Below, in pieces: positions 45,019 to 52,874 of a DNA stretch of 64,000 nucleotides. The notes under the pieces were generated by a model, which saw only the letters and a list, made by a program, of their open reading frames with translations, was not told where the DNA came from and made no database searches. Origin of the DNA: Wenjunlia tyrosinilytica (GTDB taxonomy: Bacteria > Actinomycetota > Actinomycetes > Streptomycetales > Streptomycetaceae); the NCBI RefSeq assembly GCF_014646055.1, contig NZ_BMMS01000011.1, positions 168,050-232,049 of the forward strand. The letters are read 5' to 3'. The stretch's first letter is position 1. Every line of letters begins with the position of its first letter. The translations under genes were made by a program, and so were the position numbers.

Positions 45019-45762
45019 GTGAGCATCGGACAGATGATCAAAGATCTGCGAGAGTCGAAGAGGTTGTCTCAAGGGAAGTTAGCCGAGCGGCTAGTTGAAG
45101 CATCTGGGAAGGACATCGGTCGCGAACGGATCAGTCGTTGAGAGAAGGGCCGAGTCATCCCAAGTGACTCTTGGCTCAAGCACTTGGCTCATACTCTGGA
45201 CGCCCCTTTTGCCGTACTGGAAGCCGAAGCTAGCCTCACGCGTGTGAACCGTAGGAGCTTTTTGAGCCTTACAGCGCTCACCGCTACGCACGGCAAGCTC
45301 GCAACTGACGTCAACGCGAGCATTGCAGGCGGTGACGTTGGTCCACTGACGACTGTTCAGACGACGCACGCCACAGATCTAGTGATTGCGACCATGGTGG
45401 ACCCGCCCTCGACCGCCAAGCTACGAGGGTGGATGTACGACGGCGCCGACCCTGTCCTGAGGGTGAACGCAGCCGGGATCCTTGCCAAGCGCCCCGGACA
45501 AGCTCAGGCCGACGACGTGACCACGGCGCTAGCGAACGATCCATCAGCGCGGCACCTGTACATCACTGCCGTTGCCGCTCGTGTGTGTGGCCTTGACTGG
45601 GCCACTGCCAGCCATCTGGCCGCCGATCCCAGGTGCATGCCCGAACGCGCATCATTCCTGGCGGCCAGATTCGCCGAAGAGGTGACAAACGTCAGAGACG
45701 CCGGGGCTCGTTGGTGTTCCGCTGTCATGCTGCGTGACCTCAGCCCTCTACTCGGAAGGTAA
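45019..45762 (+). pseudogene. XRE family regulator disrupted by an in-frame TGA
   Basis: From GTG 45019 the HTH reads SIGQMIKDLRESKRLSQGKL, then GKDIGRERISR followed by TGA at 45139-45141 and EKGRVIPSDSWLKHL in the same frame. The missing residue is the Trp of the family motif SRWEKG, so TGG has become TGA. The rest continues uninterrupted to 45762: VNRRSFLSLTALTATHGKL, LRGWMYDGADPVLRVNAAG. It contains a rare TTA Leu codon in GKLAERL and is of lower GC than the genome. One nonsense change only, so a restart at 45184 is not credible. Confidence 0.85.
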
Positions 45763-45768
45763 CCACCC

Positions 45769-46104
45769 TTGCATGTGATCGAGGTCCGCAACGCTGAGTT
45801 GCTTGAGACCATCACTGCCCAGGCCAAAGAACGTGGCATCGCCAACGGGGCGATCGTGTCCCTCATCGGTGCGGTGGACGAGTTCACCCTGTCCACCATG
45901 CCCAGCGACGACGCCACGAAGGATGTCATCACCGATTACGCCCTGCCGGCCGAGATGAGCGGCACGGGTGAGATCACAGACGGCGTTGTCCATGTTCACG
46001 CCGTGATGGCAGTGGAGGGCGATAGGCCAATCTCCGGGCACCTACACAGTGCTCAGGTGGGCACGTGGTTCGCCAGGGCGTACATCCTTCCGAACGACGC
46101 CTGA
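45769..46104 (+). CDS. PPC/DUF296 domain protein
   Basis: 111 residues. PPC domain (AT-hook-associated, plant/prokaryote conserved): IEVRNAELLETITAQAKERG, IANGAIVSLIGAVDEFTLST, GTGEITDGVVHVHAVMAVEG and RPISGHLHSAQVGTW, whose GHLH is characteristic. Starts TTG 45769 or GTG 45775. Lower GC than neighbours, so probably acquired with the XRE pseudogene. Its 3' end overlaps a minus-strand frame by 52 bases. Confidence 0.8.
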   Translation: MHVIEVRNAELLETITAQAKERGIANGAIVSLIGAVDEFTLSTMPSDDATKDVITDYALPAEMSGTGEITDGVVHVHAVMAVEGDRPISGHLHSAQVGTWFARAYILPNDA

Positions 46105-46677
46105 CGCCCGCCCGCACGTCGTGAGGGACTGCTGGGCCCCTGCATCGCCCTCATCGGCCGCACCCGTCCGTCCCAGGCGTCCCCGCCCCAGCCCTGCCGG
46201 GGAGAGGCGCCCGCCCTCACCGAGGCCGTGGCGGCCCGGTACTTCGCCGCCGCCAGCGCCGCTCCCCGTGCCAGTGGCAGCCCTGCCGGAGTGCTCAACC
46301 TGTGCGAGAGCGGCCGGTACTCGGACAGCGCCCACAGGCAGACGACGAAGGCGTGGTGCCCGGTCCACACCTGCCCGCTGTCGGCGACCACGGTGATCTC
46401 CCGGTATGCGGCCGTCGGGTCGATCCCGGGGAACCGCTGCCCGGCCTCGTCCGACCCGGCGGCCACGGACTCCAGCGGCACCAGCTGCGGTTGTCGGCGC
46501 AGCCGCCCGCTCAGATGCCGGCACGGCGGGCAGCCGGGATCGTGCGGAACGCTGAGCCGCCGCAGGGGCGGGGCCTGCCGGCCCCGGCCCGCCGCGGCCG
46601 CTCCCCGTCACCGCGCCGTCCTCGATCACGGCACCGTCCTCGATCACCACACGGTCCTGGGCCACCGCGCTCCTCAT
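46053..46677 (-). pseudogene. DCC family (DUF393) thiol-disulfide protein with frameshift
   Basis: ATG 46677 shares ATGA with the stop of the upstream small gene and opens VAQDRVVIEDGAVIEDGAVT. About 45 codons later the frame becomes Arg/Ala-only, while the DCC part continues one frame away: SVPHDPGCPPCRHLSGRLRR (CxxC active site), AAYREITVVADSGQVWTGHH, AFVVCLWALSEYRPLSHRLS. A one-base indel in the GC-rich stretch near 46560 explains this. Either a real pseudogene or a sequencing/assembly error. Confidence 0.65.
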
Positions 46678-46922
46678 GCCCTCGGCGCGGCCGGGGCGGC
46701 CCAGCCCTGCGGCGGCACCGGCGGGATCTGCTCGCGCTCCATCACACCGCGGCGGCGGATCCGGTTGAGGAGGCGGTTGACGGCGTCCGCGAGCTTCTCG
46801 TCGCCCCGCAGGACATCACCGAGGAAGACCCGGCCGTTGCGGCTGAGCGTGCACGCCACCCAGACGGTCGGCGCGGTGCTGATCGGCAGGTGGACGGCGT
46901 AGCTGACCACCGTGAGATCCAT
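46674..46922 (-). CDS. small conserved-looking hypothetical protein
   Basis: 82 residues from ATG 46922 with GAGGGGG upstream. DLTVVSYAVHLPISTAPTVW and GRVFLGDVLRGDEKLADAVN suggest a compact domain; C-terminus PPVPPQGWAAPAAPRA. Coupled (ATGA) to the frameshifted DCC gene. Unknown function; two palindromes lie at its promoter. Confidence 0.65.
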   Translation of the reverse strand: MDLTVVSYAVHLPISTAPTVWVACTLSRNGRVFLGDVLRGDEKLADAVNRLLNRIRRRGVMEREQIPPVPPQGWAAPAAPRA

Positions 46923-46937
46923 GTGCCCAACCCCCTC

Positions 46938-46996
46938 TTCGAACGCCTTCAAAAGTGCGTTGGCATGACTCCAGTTCCGCTTTGAACGCGTTCAAC
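46938..46996. promoter_or_regulatory. paired TTGAACGCGTTCAA-type palindromes
   Basis: Perfect 14-base palindrome TTGAACGCGTTCAA (46982-46995) and an imperfect copy TTCGAACGCCTTCAAA (46938-46953), about four helical turns apart, just upstream of the small gene at 46922. The AACGCGTT core resembles LacI-family sites. Confidence 0.5.
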
Positions 46997-47155
46997 ATTG
47001 ACCCGGAGGTCGAGCTTCCGAACAAGCCTGCCCAGGTGAGGGCTGGTCAGCAAATTCTCGACCCGCGCACGATATGACTGGTCGTAACACTTCCATCGCC
47101 GTCCGCAGCTCGTGCATACTCGTGCCGCACTTCGGAAGATCAAGGGAGATCTGCG

Positions 47156-48223
47156 ATGCCGAGTCGGCAATGCGGCGTGTGCGGCGGCGAGTTGGACGCG
47201 GGCGGCTGCCCCTGCCTGGTGCGCCCCTACGTCAGTACCAGGACCGAGGAACCCGAGCCTCCACCTGACCCGGACCACCATGTCTCCACGCTGCCGGGCC
47301 CGGTCATCGTGCCGAGCGTCGTCGACACGGCCGCGGTCTTCCCCGACCTCGACCCACCGGACCAGCCCCCGCCGCCGGAGCCCCCGAAGGGCCTGTGGGG
47401 CCATCTGCCCGGCATCGGGAAGACGGCGATAGCCGCGGGCTGCGCCCTCCTGCTCTTCGCCGTGGGCGCGGCGACGAGCAGGAACTGGGGCCCGCACAAC
47501 GACCGTTACGCGCAGATGGGGAACGGGACGGCGACCGCCCACGTGACCCCGACGCCGAGCGCCCCCTCCGCCCCCGCCTCCGATACGGCGCCCTCGGGAT
47601 CCGCGTCGGCCTCCGCCTCCGCCTCTCCCTCGAAGAAGCCGTCCCCCCGTCCCACCAAGCCGGCCCCTCCGCCGCCGCCGAAGCACCACGCCCCGAACCC
47701 CGTCACCTATCAGTCCTGGGTCGGCCCCGGCTGCCCGCGCCGCGCCGGGGGCGGCTACGAGGAGTGGGGCAGGTACTGGGACGGCCGCGAGGGCTGGTAC
47801 ACCGTCACCACGGGCGGCTACAACGGCGGGGGCTGCGACGGGAGTTTCACCTCCGTTCCGATGTCGGGCAGCGCGACCGAGGACCACGACAACCGCGTCG
47901 TGTGGTGGTGGTCGGTCGGCGAGCGGTCCCAGCGGTGCGCCATCTCGGTCCACATCCCCGACAGCTACGACTACCGCGACGTGGCCGGAGACCCCACCCG
48001 CTACGACGTCCTCCAGAACCCGCAGGACCGGGACACCACGTACGGCGGCTTCGAGATCGACCAGGTGGACAACCGAGGGCGGACCGTCGACGTCGGCACG
48101 TGGCCCGTGGAGGACGGCCGGATCGCGGTCAAGCTCCTCGACCGCGGCCAGGACTGGTACGACGACCACGCGACCTTGGCGCACCACGCCGCCGCCCAGA
48201 TCCGGGTCACCTGCCGGGCCTGA
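47156..48223 (+). CDS. zinc-ribbon membrane protein with extracytoplasmic domain
   Basis: 355 residues. Cytoplasmic zinc ribbon (CGVCGGELDAGGCPCL), acidic Pro-rich linker, one helix (about 87-108, KTAIAAGCALLLFAVGAATS), Ser/Ala/Pro stalk, and an outside domain from about 185 (YQSWVGPGCPRRAGGG, CDGSFTSVPMSGSATEDHDN, VVWWWSVGERSQRCAISVHI). Resembles actinobacterial envelope-sensing or zinc-ribbon proteins; function unknown. Start ATG 47156 behind AAGGGAGA. Confidence 0.8.
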   Translation: MPSRQCGVCGGELDAGGCPCLVRPYVSTRTEEPEPPPDPDHHVSTLPGPVIVPSVVDTAAVFPDLDPPDQPPPPEPPKGLWGHLPGIGKTAIAAGCALLLFAVGAATSRNWGPHNDRYAQMGNGTATAHVTPTPSAPSAPASDTAPSGSASASASASPSKKPSPRPTKPAPPPPPKHHAPNPVTYQSWVGPGCPRRAGGGYEEWGRYWDGREGWYTVTTGGYNGGGCDGSFTSVPMSGSATEDHDNRVVWWWSVGERSQRCAISVHIPDSYDYRDVAGDPTRYDVLQNPQDRDTTYGGFEIDQVDNRGRTVDVGTWPVEDGRIAVKLLDRGQDWYDDHATLAHHAAAQIRVTCRA

Positions 48224-48249
48224 GGACCCGGAAATGTGATCGCCGGTGC

Positions 48250-49104
48250 TCAGGCCACCAGAGCCGGGTTGGCCAGTGGGGGATCGCCCAGGACATGCAC
48301 CCGGCGCAGATGGCGCGAGGCCCTGGTCACATAGGACTCTCGGCCGTGCAGCAGGGTGTAGTTGTCGGTGAGGACCAGGTCGCCGGTTCGCCACGCGTGG
48401 TGCAGGCAGTGCCGGGGGTCGTACAGCGACTCGCGCAGCGTCCGCCGCACCTGCTCGGCCTCCTGCTCGTCGACCCCGGTGAACTCCAGCGAGGGCGGGT
48501 TGACGTAGCGCATCCCCTCGGGCACCGGCTCCTGGTAGCGCATGACGGGGAATCCGCGCCGCGGATGCGGGACCACGAGGGGCGAGACCACCGCCCCGCC
48601 GTAATGGACCACCTGCTCGATGCGGTAGCTGACCGTGGTCCGCTCCCACAGCGCCCGGGTGGCCGGATCGGCGTCGGCCAGCGCCCTGGTGGTGTCGCAG
48701 AACGAGGTGCGCCCGCCCTGCCCCTGACCCGGTGCGTCCACGCACCAGAACACCTGGAACTCCGGGATCCGCTCGACGAACATCCCGTCCCAGTGGAACG
48801 GCAGCCAGTTGGCGTCGAAGACCCCGTCGACCGGGTCCTCCTGCTCGACCAGATCCAGGACGGGCCCGAACGGCCACACCAGCGGTTCGCCGAGGGAGGA
48901 GGCGAATGACACCAGCGCCTGCGGGTCGGCGGGTGGGGTGAAGCCGCGAAGGACCAGCAGGTGGTGCTCGCGGACGAGGTCGCGCAGGGCGGGGCCGCCC
49001 GGAGGTGGCGCCGCGGCACCACCCGGGGGCCGCAGGAGCGCGCCGAACGGTTCGATGGCGTCGAGGTCGAACGCCCGGGAGCGCTCCGTCCGGTCCAGGG
49101 TCAT
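48250..49104 (-). CDS. TauD/TfdA family Fe(II)/2-oxoglutarate oxygenase
   Basis: 284 residues. Facial triad His104, Asp106 (LPFHWDGMFV) and distal His253 (LLHGRESYVT) with Arg264 expected to hold 2-oxoglutarate. In PvcB- or IsnB-type enzymes it oxidatively decarboxylates the isonitrile amino acid into a vinyl isonitrile; ScoE-type relatives make the isonitrile group. It directly follows the isonitrile synthase (ATGA overlap, start ATG 49104), the strongest contextual clue. Exact reaction inferred. Confidence 0.85.
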   Translation of the reverse strand: MTLDRTERSRAFDLDAIEPFGALLRPPGGAAAPPPGGPALRDLVREHHLLVLRGFTPPADPQALVSFASSLGEPLVWPFGPVLDLVEQEDPVDGVFDANWLPFHWDGMFVERIPEFQVFWCVDAPGQGQGGRTSFCDTTRALADADPATRALWERTTVSYRIEQVVHYGGAVVSPLVVPHPRRGFPVMRYQEPVPEGMRYVNPPSLEFTGVDEQEAEQVRRTLRESLYDPRHCLHHAWRTGDLVLTDNYTLLHGRESYVTRASRHLRRVHVLGDPPLANPALVA

Positions 49105-50132
49105 GATGCCGCTCCTCCGCTGGTGGTGGTCTCGCTGCCGCCTCCCGAGACCCGGGGGCCGGCCCCCAGGGAGGGCGGCGGCACCGCGTCGTCGGGGGCG
49201 ACGAAGTGACTGGGCTCGCCGCCGGGGGTGAGGACCAGGCGCGCCCCTATCGCCTCGGCCTGGTGACGCTTCATCAGGACGTACCGGCCCGCGATCTCCA
49301 CGGCGACGCCGTGCCAGGGCGTCAGCCAGCCGTCGGCGGTCTCCAGAAGATGGATACCGAGTTTGGGCGAGCCGCAGTTCTGCGGGTGGATGGACAGCCG
49401 CACGGCTTCGGGGAACCGGTCGGCGACCAGCCCGCCCCATGCCTTGCTGCGCTGGAACACCCCGTAGGCGCGCTCACGGCACTCGCGCTGCAACGCGGCC
49501 CGGCTGCCGGTGTACTCGGGGGTGTCCGCGTCCTCCACGAGGAAGCGGGTCACCCCGAGGTAGAGCCGCTGCGGCTCACCGCCGGCCCGGACCTCCTCGC
49601 GCAGCCGGTCCAGGGGTTCGCCGTAGCGCTCGATGAGCCGGCGGCGCATCGTCTCGTGGGGAACGTCCCGGTACTCGTCGTCGAGGTTGAACAGCCGCAG
49701 GCAGTCGGCGCCGAGGTCGGCGATCAGCTGCCTGATGCCGTCCTGGTACAGGCCGATGTCCTCATCCGTCACCCCGATGAAGTCGCCGAAGACCCGCCCG
49801 TCGGAGCAGATGACGATCTCGGCACCGGGCTCGTAGAAGCCCGCTATCTCCTCGCACAGTCTCTGGAGGAACCGTAAGGAGAGCCGCTCCGCCAGGTCGG
49901 GGGCGGCGCCGAGGACCTTGGCCCGGTTGGGGGACTTCGCAGGGAAGCCGGGCAGGGCCAGCTCCACCGGGAGCCCGAGCCGCACCCGGCCGACGACGTT
50001 CGGCAGGTGGGCGCCCGCGCACGCCGGGCACATGCCCCGCCCGCCGCAGTCGCCGTCCCCCGTGCTGCGCTGATAGCGCATGACCGAGGCGAGGATCCGC
50101 TCCGCGACCACCGCTGTGTCGACTACCGCCAT
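49101..50132 (-). CDS. isonitrile synthase, L-tyrosine/L-tryptophan type (PvcA/DIT1 family)
   Basis: 343 residues. Family enzymes turn the alpha-amino group of an aromatic amino acid into an isonitrile using ribulose-5-phosphate carbon. Visible: KSPNRAKVLGAAPDLAERLS, EPGAEIVICSDGRVFGDFIG, YLGVTRFLVEDADTPEYTGS and FPEAVRLSIHPQNCGSPKLG. The N-terminus adds Cys29, Cys35 and Cys38 before AHLPN. Start ATG 50132 is used; GTG 50192, sharing GTGA with the upstream stop, is an alternative giving 20 extra residues. Core enzyme of the cluster. Confidence 0.88.
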   Translation of the reverse strand: MAVVDTAVVAERILASVMRYQRSTGDGDCGGRGMCPACAGAHLPNVVGRVRLGLPVELALPGFPAKSPNRAKVLGAAPDLAERLSLRFLQRLCEEIAGFYEPGAEIVICSDGRVFGDFIGVTDEDIGLYQDGIRQLIADLGADCLRLFNLDDEYRDVPHETMRRRLIERYGEPLDRLREEVRAGGEPQRLYLGVTRFLVEDADTPEYTGSRAALQRECRERAYGVFQRSKAWGGLVADRFPEAVRLSIHPQNCGSPKLGIHLLETADGWLTPWHGVAVEIAGRYVLMKRHQAEAIGARLVLTPGGEPSHFVAPDDAVPPPSLGAGPRVSGGGSETTTSGGAAS

Positions 50133-50188
50133 GTCCTTTCGTCCCTTCGCTGGAGGCGTGAGGTGTTCCGGCCGGGCAGCGGGCGCCG

Positions 50189-51364
50189 TCACAGGAACAC
50201 GCGGCGCAGGATCTCGTCCGGGATCCGCTCGCGCCTGCCGAACAGGGAGGCGGTCAGGCGGTACGGGTCGACACGGCCGTCGGCGCCCACCCAGCGGACC
50301 AGGAAGCCGAAGGTGTCGCTCTCCTGCGGCGACGACGCCCCTTCGAGAACCCGGACCGCCCTGGTCACCGTGCGGCGCAGCAGGTCGTCCCGGTACGGCT
50401 CCACGTTGTGCTTGCCCAGCGCCGCGACGAAGTACAGCCGCAGGGCGAGCCGCACCGCCTGCTCTCCGTGCTCACCGGCGAGTTCGTCCAGCGGGAGCCG
50501 CCAGAGGTGGACGCGGTCCGAGGGCGGACCCGGCCGGTCGTCGGGCGCGGGCAGCACCTTTGTCAGCGCGAGGCGTTCGGCCCGGACGCCGAGGTGCCGG
50601 AGGAGTTTGACGGCGAAGACGTAGTCACCGCTCATCCGGTGGGCGTGCAGCAGGATGACGGTGCCGTAGCGGTCGGCCACCGGCAGCAGGTCCCGCAGCA
50701 GGTGCACCACGGGGTGCGGGCGGCCGTCGGCGCCCAGCAGTGTGCGCGACGGCACGCCCTTGTCGGGCGCGCCGACGACGACCTGCCCTGCCCGGCCGCC
50801 GTGCCGTACCAGTCCCGCGTCCTCGAGGGCGGCCATGACCTCGGACACCGCGGCCGGCCCCGGCCCCTGCGGCGGCGGGGGCTCGAAACCCCGTACGCCG
50901 AGCATCCGGCAGGACTGCTCGAACAGCTCCCGCATACGTGCGGCGACCGGATGCGGACGCCCTTCGTCGGCCGCCTCGGCGTAGCCGCGCAGCAGGTCGT
51001 AGCCGATGGGCCAGGGCTGGGCTAGGTAGGCGTCGTGGAGTTCGGCGAGCCGCCGCGAGCTCAGCCCGGCGGGCTCGGCCTCCGGGCCGACACGGTCCAG
51101 GTACTCCCAGAATCCGAAGTCCTGGCGGGACCCCGGCAGCAGGACGTCCGGTTCGGCTCCACCCGCGGGTCCGGCGCTGCGCCGGATGACGTCGGCCCAC
51201 AGCAGGCATTTGACGGTGGTGAGCGTCACGGGCTCGGTGGGGCCCGCGAGCAGGGGCATCAGCAGGTCCCGCGCACGGGTGGCGGCCTGGACCCGTGGAG
51301 GCGCCGCCGTTCGTGTTCCCGATCCTCGCGGGGCTCTGGACCGCAGCGCGCTGGACATCGGCAT
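50189..51364 (-). CDS. unrecognised protein coupled to isonitrile synthase
   Basis: 391 residues. I do not know this family. Reading through it: a first part RDLLMPLLAGPTEPVTLTTV KCLLWADVIRR is helical; the middle has FGFWEYLDRVGPEAEPAGL and a winged-helix-like GLVRHGGRAGQVVVGAPDKG; the end has VILLHAHRMSGDYVFAVKLL RHLG, then VRLALRLYFVAALGKHNVEP. No signal peptide or membrane helix. Its stop overlaps the alternative isonitrile-synthase start, so it is likely to act on or near the same product. ATG 51364 has AAGGAG at proper spacing. Confidence 0.7.
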   Translation of the reverse strand: MPMSSALRSRAPRGSGTRTAAPPRVQAATRARDLLMPLLAGPTEPVTLTTVKCLLWADVIRRSAGPAGGAEPDVLLPGSRQDFGFWEYLDRVGPEAEPAGLSSRRLAELHDAYLAQPWPIGYDLLRGYAEAADEGRPHPVAARMRELFEQSCRMLGVRGFEPPPPQGPGPAAVSEVMAALEDAGLVRHGGRAGQVVVGAPDKGVPSRTLLGADGRPHPVVHLLRDLLPVADRYGTVILLHAHRMSGDYVFAVKLLRHLGVRAERLALTKVLPAPDDRPGPPSDRVHLWRLPLDELAGEHGEQAVRLALRLYFVAALGKHNVEPYRDDLLRRTVTRAVRVLEGASSPQESDTFGFLVRWVGADGRVDPYRLTASLFGRRERIPDEILRRVFL

Positions 51365-51440
51365 GTCCACTCCTTCAGTGGGGGATGTCCGCGGCGCCCG
51401 CGGGGGCGGCCGGACTTACGGCGAAGGACCGGAACGCAGT

Positions 51441-51455
51441 TCACCCGCAGGGTGA
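51441..51455. promoter_or_regulatory. TCACCC-N3-GGGTGA dyad between divergent cluster genes
   Basis: Perfect 6+6 inverted repeat TCACCC-GCA-GGGTGA in the 268-base divergent region. A looser GGATGTCC/GGACATCC pair (51383-51390, 51456-51463) flanks it. Operator function is inferred from position only. Confidence 0.4.
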
Positions 51456-51632
51456 GGACATCCGCTGGAGCCCTCCTCGACCGGCGGTGTCACCCCGTCA
51501 CACTGCGCTGTGCTGTGGCAACCGTGAGGGCGCGCAAGCGTGTGACGGAACCACCTGGCTGCTCGCGGGGGGCTGCGGCGACGGTGGAAGTGCGGCTGGG
51601 GAAGCCGTGATCGCCGTCCCAGGGGGAGTGCC

Positions 51633-52874
51633 GTGAACGAAGCCGACCTGGTGGGCCGCCGTCCGGCCCCTCCGCGTCCGATGCCGCAGCCGGCGCGGGC
51701 AGAGGTTCCCGACGAGCTGATCGACGAGCTGTGCTCGGTCCTGTTCACCTCGTTGCGCAGGAGCGACCAGCGACGGAAGGGCGAGCAGTACCTGCGCGGG
51801 CTGCTGTCGGCCCATGGGCGCAAGTCGATGCGGAACATCGCCTCGTATCTCGGCGGACCGGCGGCCGAGCAGAGCCTGCACCACTTCATCAGCAGCTCCA
51901 CATGGGACTGGCAGCCGGTGCGCGAGGCGCTGGCCCGCCATCTGGAGCGCACAACGCGGCCCCAGGCATGGGTGGTTCGGCCGATGGCCATCCCGAAGGC
52001 GGGCGAGCACTCGGTGGGTGTGGACCGGCGGTTCGCGCCCGGACTGGGTCAGACGGTGGTCGGGCAACAGGCGTACGGGGTGTGGCTGGCCTCCGAGCAC
52101 GTGAGCGCGCCCGTCAACTGGCGCCTGCACCTGCCGGACACCTGGCTCAACGACGCCGCCAAGCGCAACCGGGCGGAGATCCCCGAGGACATGGGCGAGG
52201 CGACACCCGGCGAGTGCGCCACCGACGCGGTGCTGGACGTCGCGGGCTACGGCGGCGTGGCCCGGCGCCCGGTCCTGCTCGACGCCCGCGACTGGGACGC
52301 CGGGGCGGCGCTGCGGCGCTTCTCGCCGCTGGGTGTGCCGGTGCTCGCCCGGATCAACCCGGCCACCCGGCTGGTGATGGCGGACCACGCGCTGCCCGGC
52401 TACGGCGGTGTGGCCACCCCCGCCCAGCGGCTGATGGAGTCGGTGAAGGGCCTGCGCCGACCGGTGACGTGGGTGGATCCGGCCTCGTCGGGCGGGACCA
52501 GGACGACATTGGCCGCCGCCGTGCGGGTGATGCTGCCGGACTCCGCCTGCCGGACGCAGCGGGCGGGGTCCCGGTGCTCGGATCTTGTGCTGCTGTGCGA
52601 GTGGAGCGACCCGGGCCGGTGGCCGGACCAGCTGTGGCTCACCGACCAGGGCTCCGTCCCGTTCACCTCCCTGCTGCGGCTGGCCAAGCTCGCCCGCAGG
52701 GTGGGCCGGGACTTCGCCGAGGTGGGCGAACAGGTGGGCCTGCGCGACTACGAGGGGCGGTCGTTCCGCGGGTGGCACCGGCACATCACCCTGGCCTCAG
52801 TCGCCCACACCGCCGCTGTTCTCGCCTCCGGGCTCCCGGTGGCCCGGCGGCCCGTCCCTGCGCTGTCGGCCTGA
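51633..52874 (+). CDS. IS701-type transposase-like protein lacking the catalytic Asp
   Basis: 413 residues. Similar in layout to IS701 transposases: VPDELIDELCSVLFTSLRRS, RRKGEQYLRGLLSAHGRKSM, RNIASYLGGPAAEQSLHHFI, IPKAGEHSVGVDRRFAPGLG, SAPVNWRLHLPDTWLNDAAK. In active enzymes the segment before PKxGxHSVGV reads like IDDTGFPKKG; here it is VVRPMAIPKAG, so the first catalytic Asp is gone. No inverted repeats flank it. GTG 51633 follows AGGGGGAG. Probably a domesticated DNA-binding regulator; such genes recur in Streptomyces clusters. Its 3' end overlaps the PucR gene by 78 bases. Confidence 0.82.
   Translation: MNEADLVGRRPAPPRPMPQPARAEVPDELIDELCSVLFTSLRRSDQRRKGEQYLRGLLSAHGRKSMRNIASYLGGPAAEQSLHHFISSSTWDWQPVREALARHLERTTRPQAWVVRPMAIPKAGEHSVGVDRRFAPGLGQTVVGQQAYGVWLASEHVSAPVNWRLHLPDTWLNDAAKRNRAEIPEDMGEATPGECATDAVLDVAGYGGVARRPVLLDARDWDAGAALRRFSPLGVPVLARINPATRLVMADHALPGYGGVATPAQRLMESVKGLRRPVTWVDPASSGGTRTTLAAAVRVMLPDSACRTQRAGSRCSDLVLLCEWSDPGRWPDQLWLTDQGSVPFTSLLRLAKLARRVGRDFAEVGEQVGLRDYEGRSFRGWHRHITLASVAHTAAVLASGLPVARRPVPALSA

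Noticed and set aside
45139..45141. Selenocysteine at the in-frame TGA of the XRE gene
   Set aside because: The position is Trp in the family motif SRWEKG, and no SECIS-like structure or selenoprotein context is seen.
51633..52874. Active insertion sequence
   Set aside because: No terminal inverted repeats or target duplication were seen, and the first catalytic Asp is missing.
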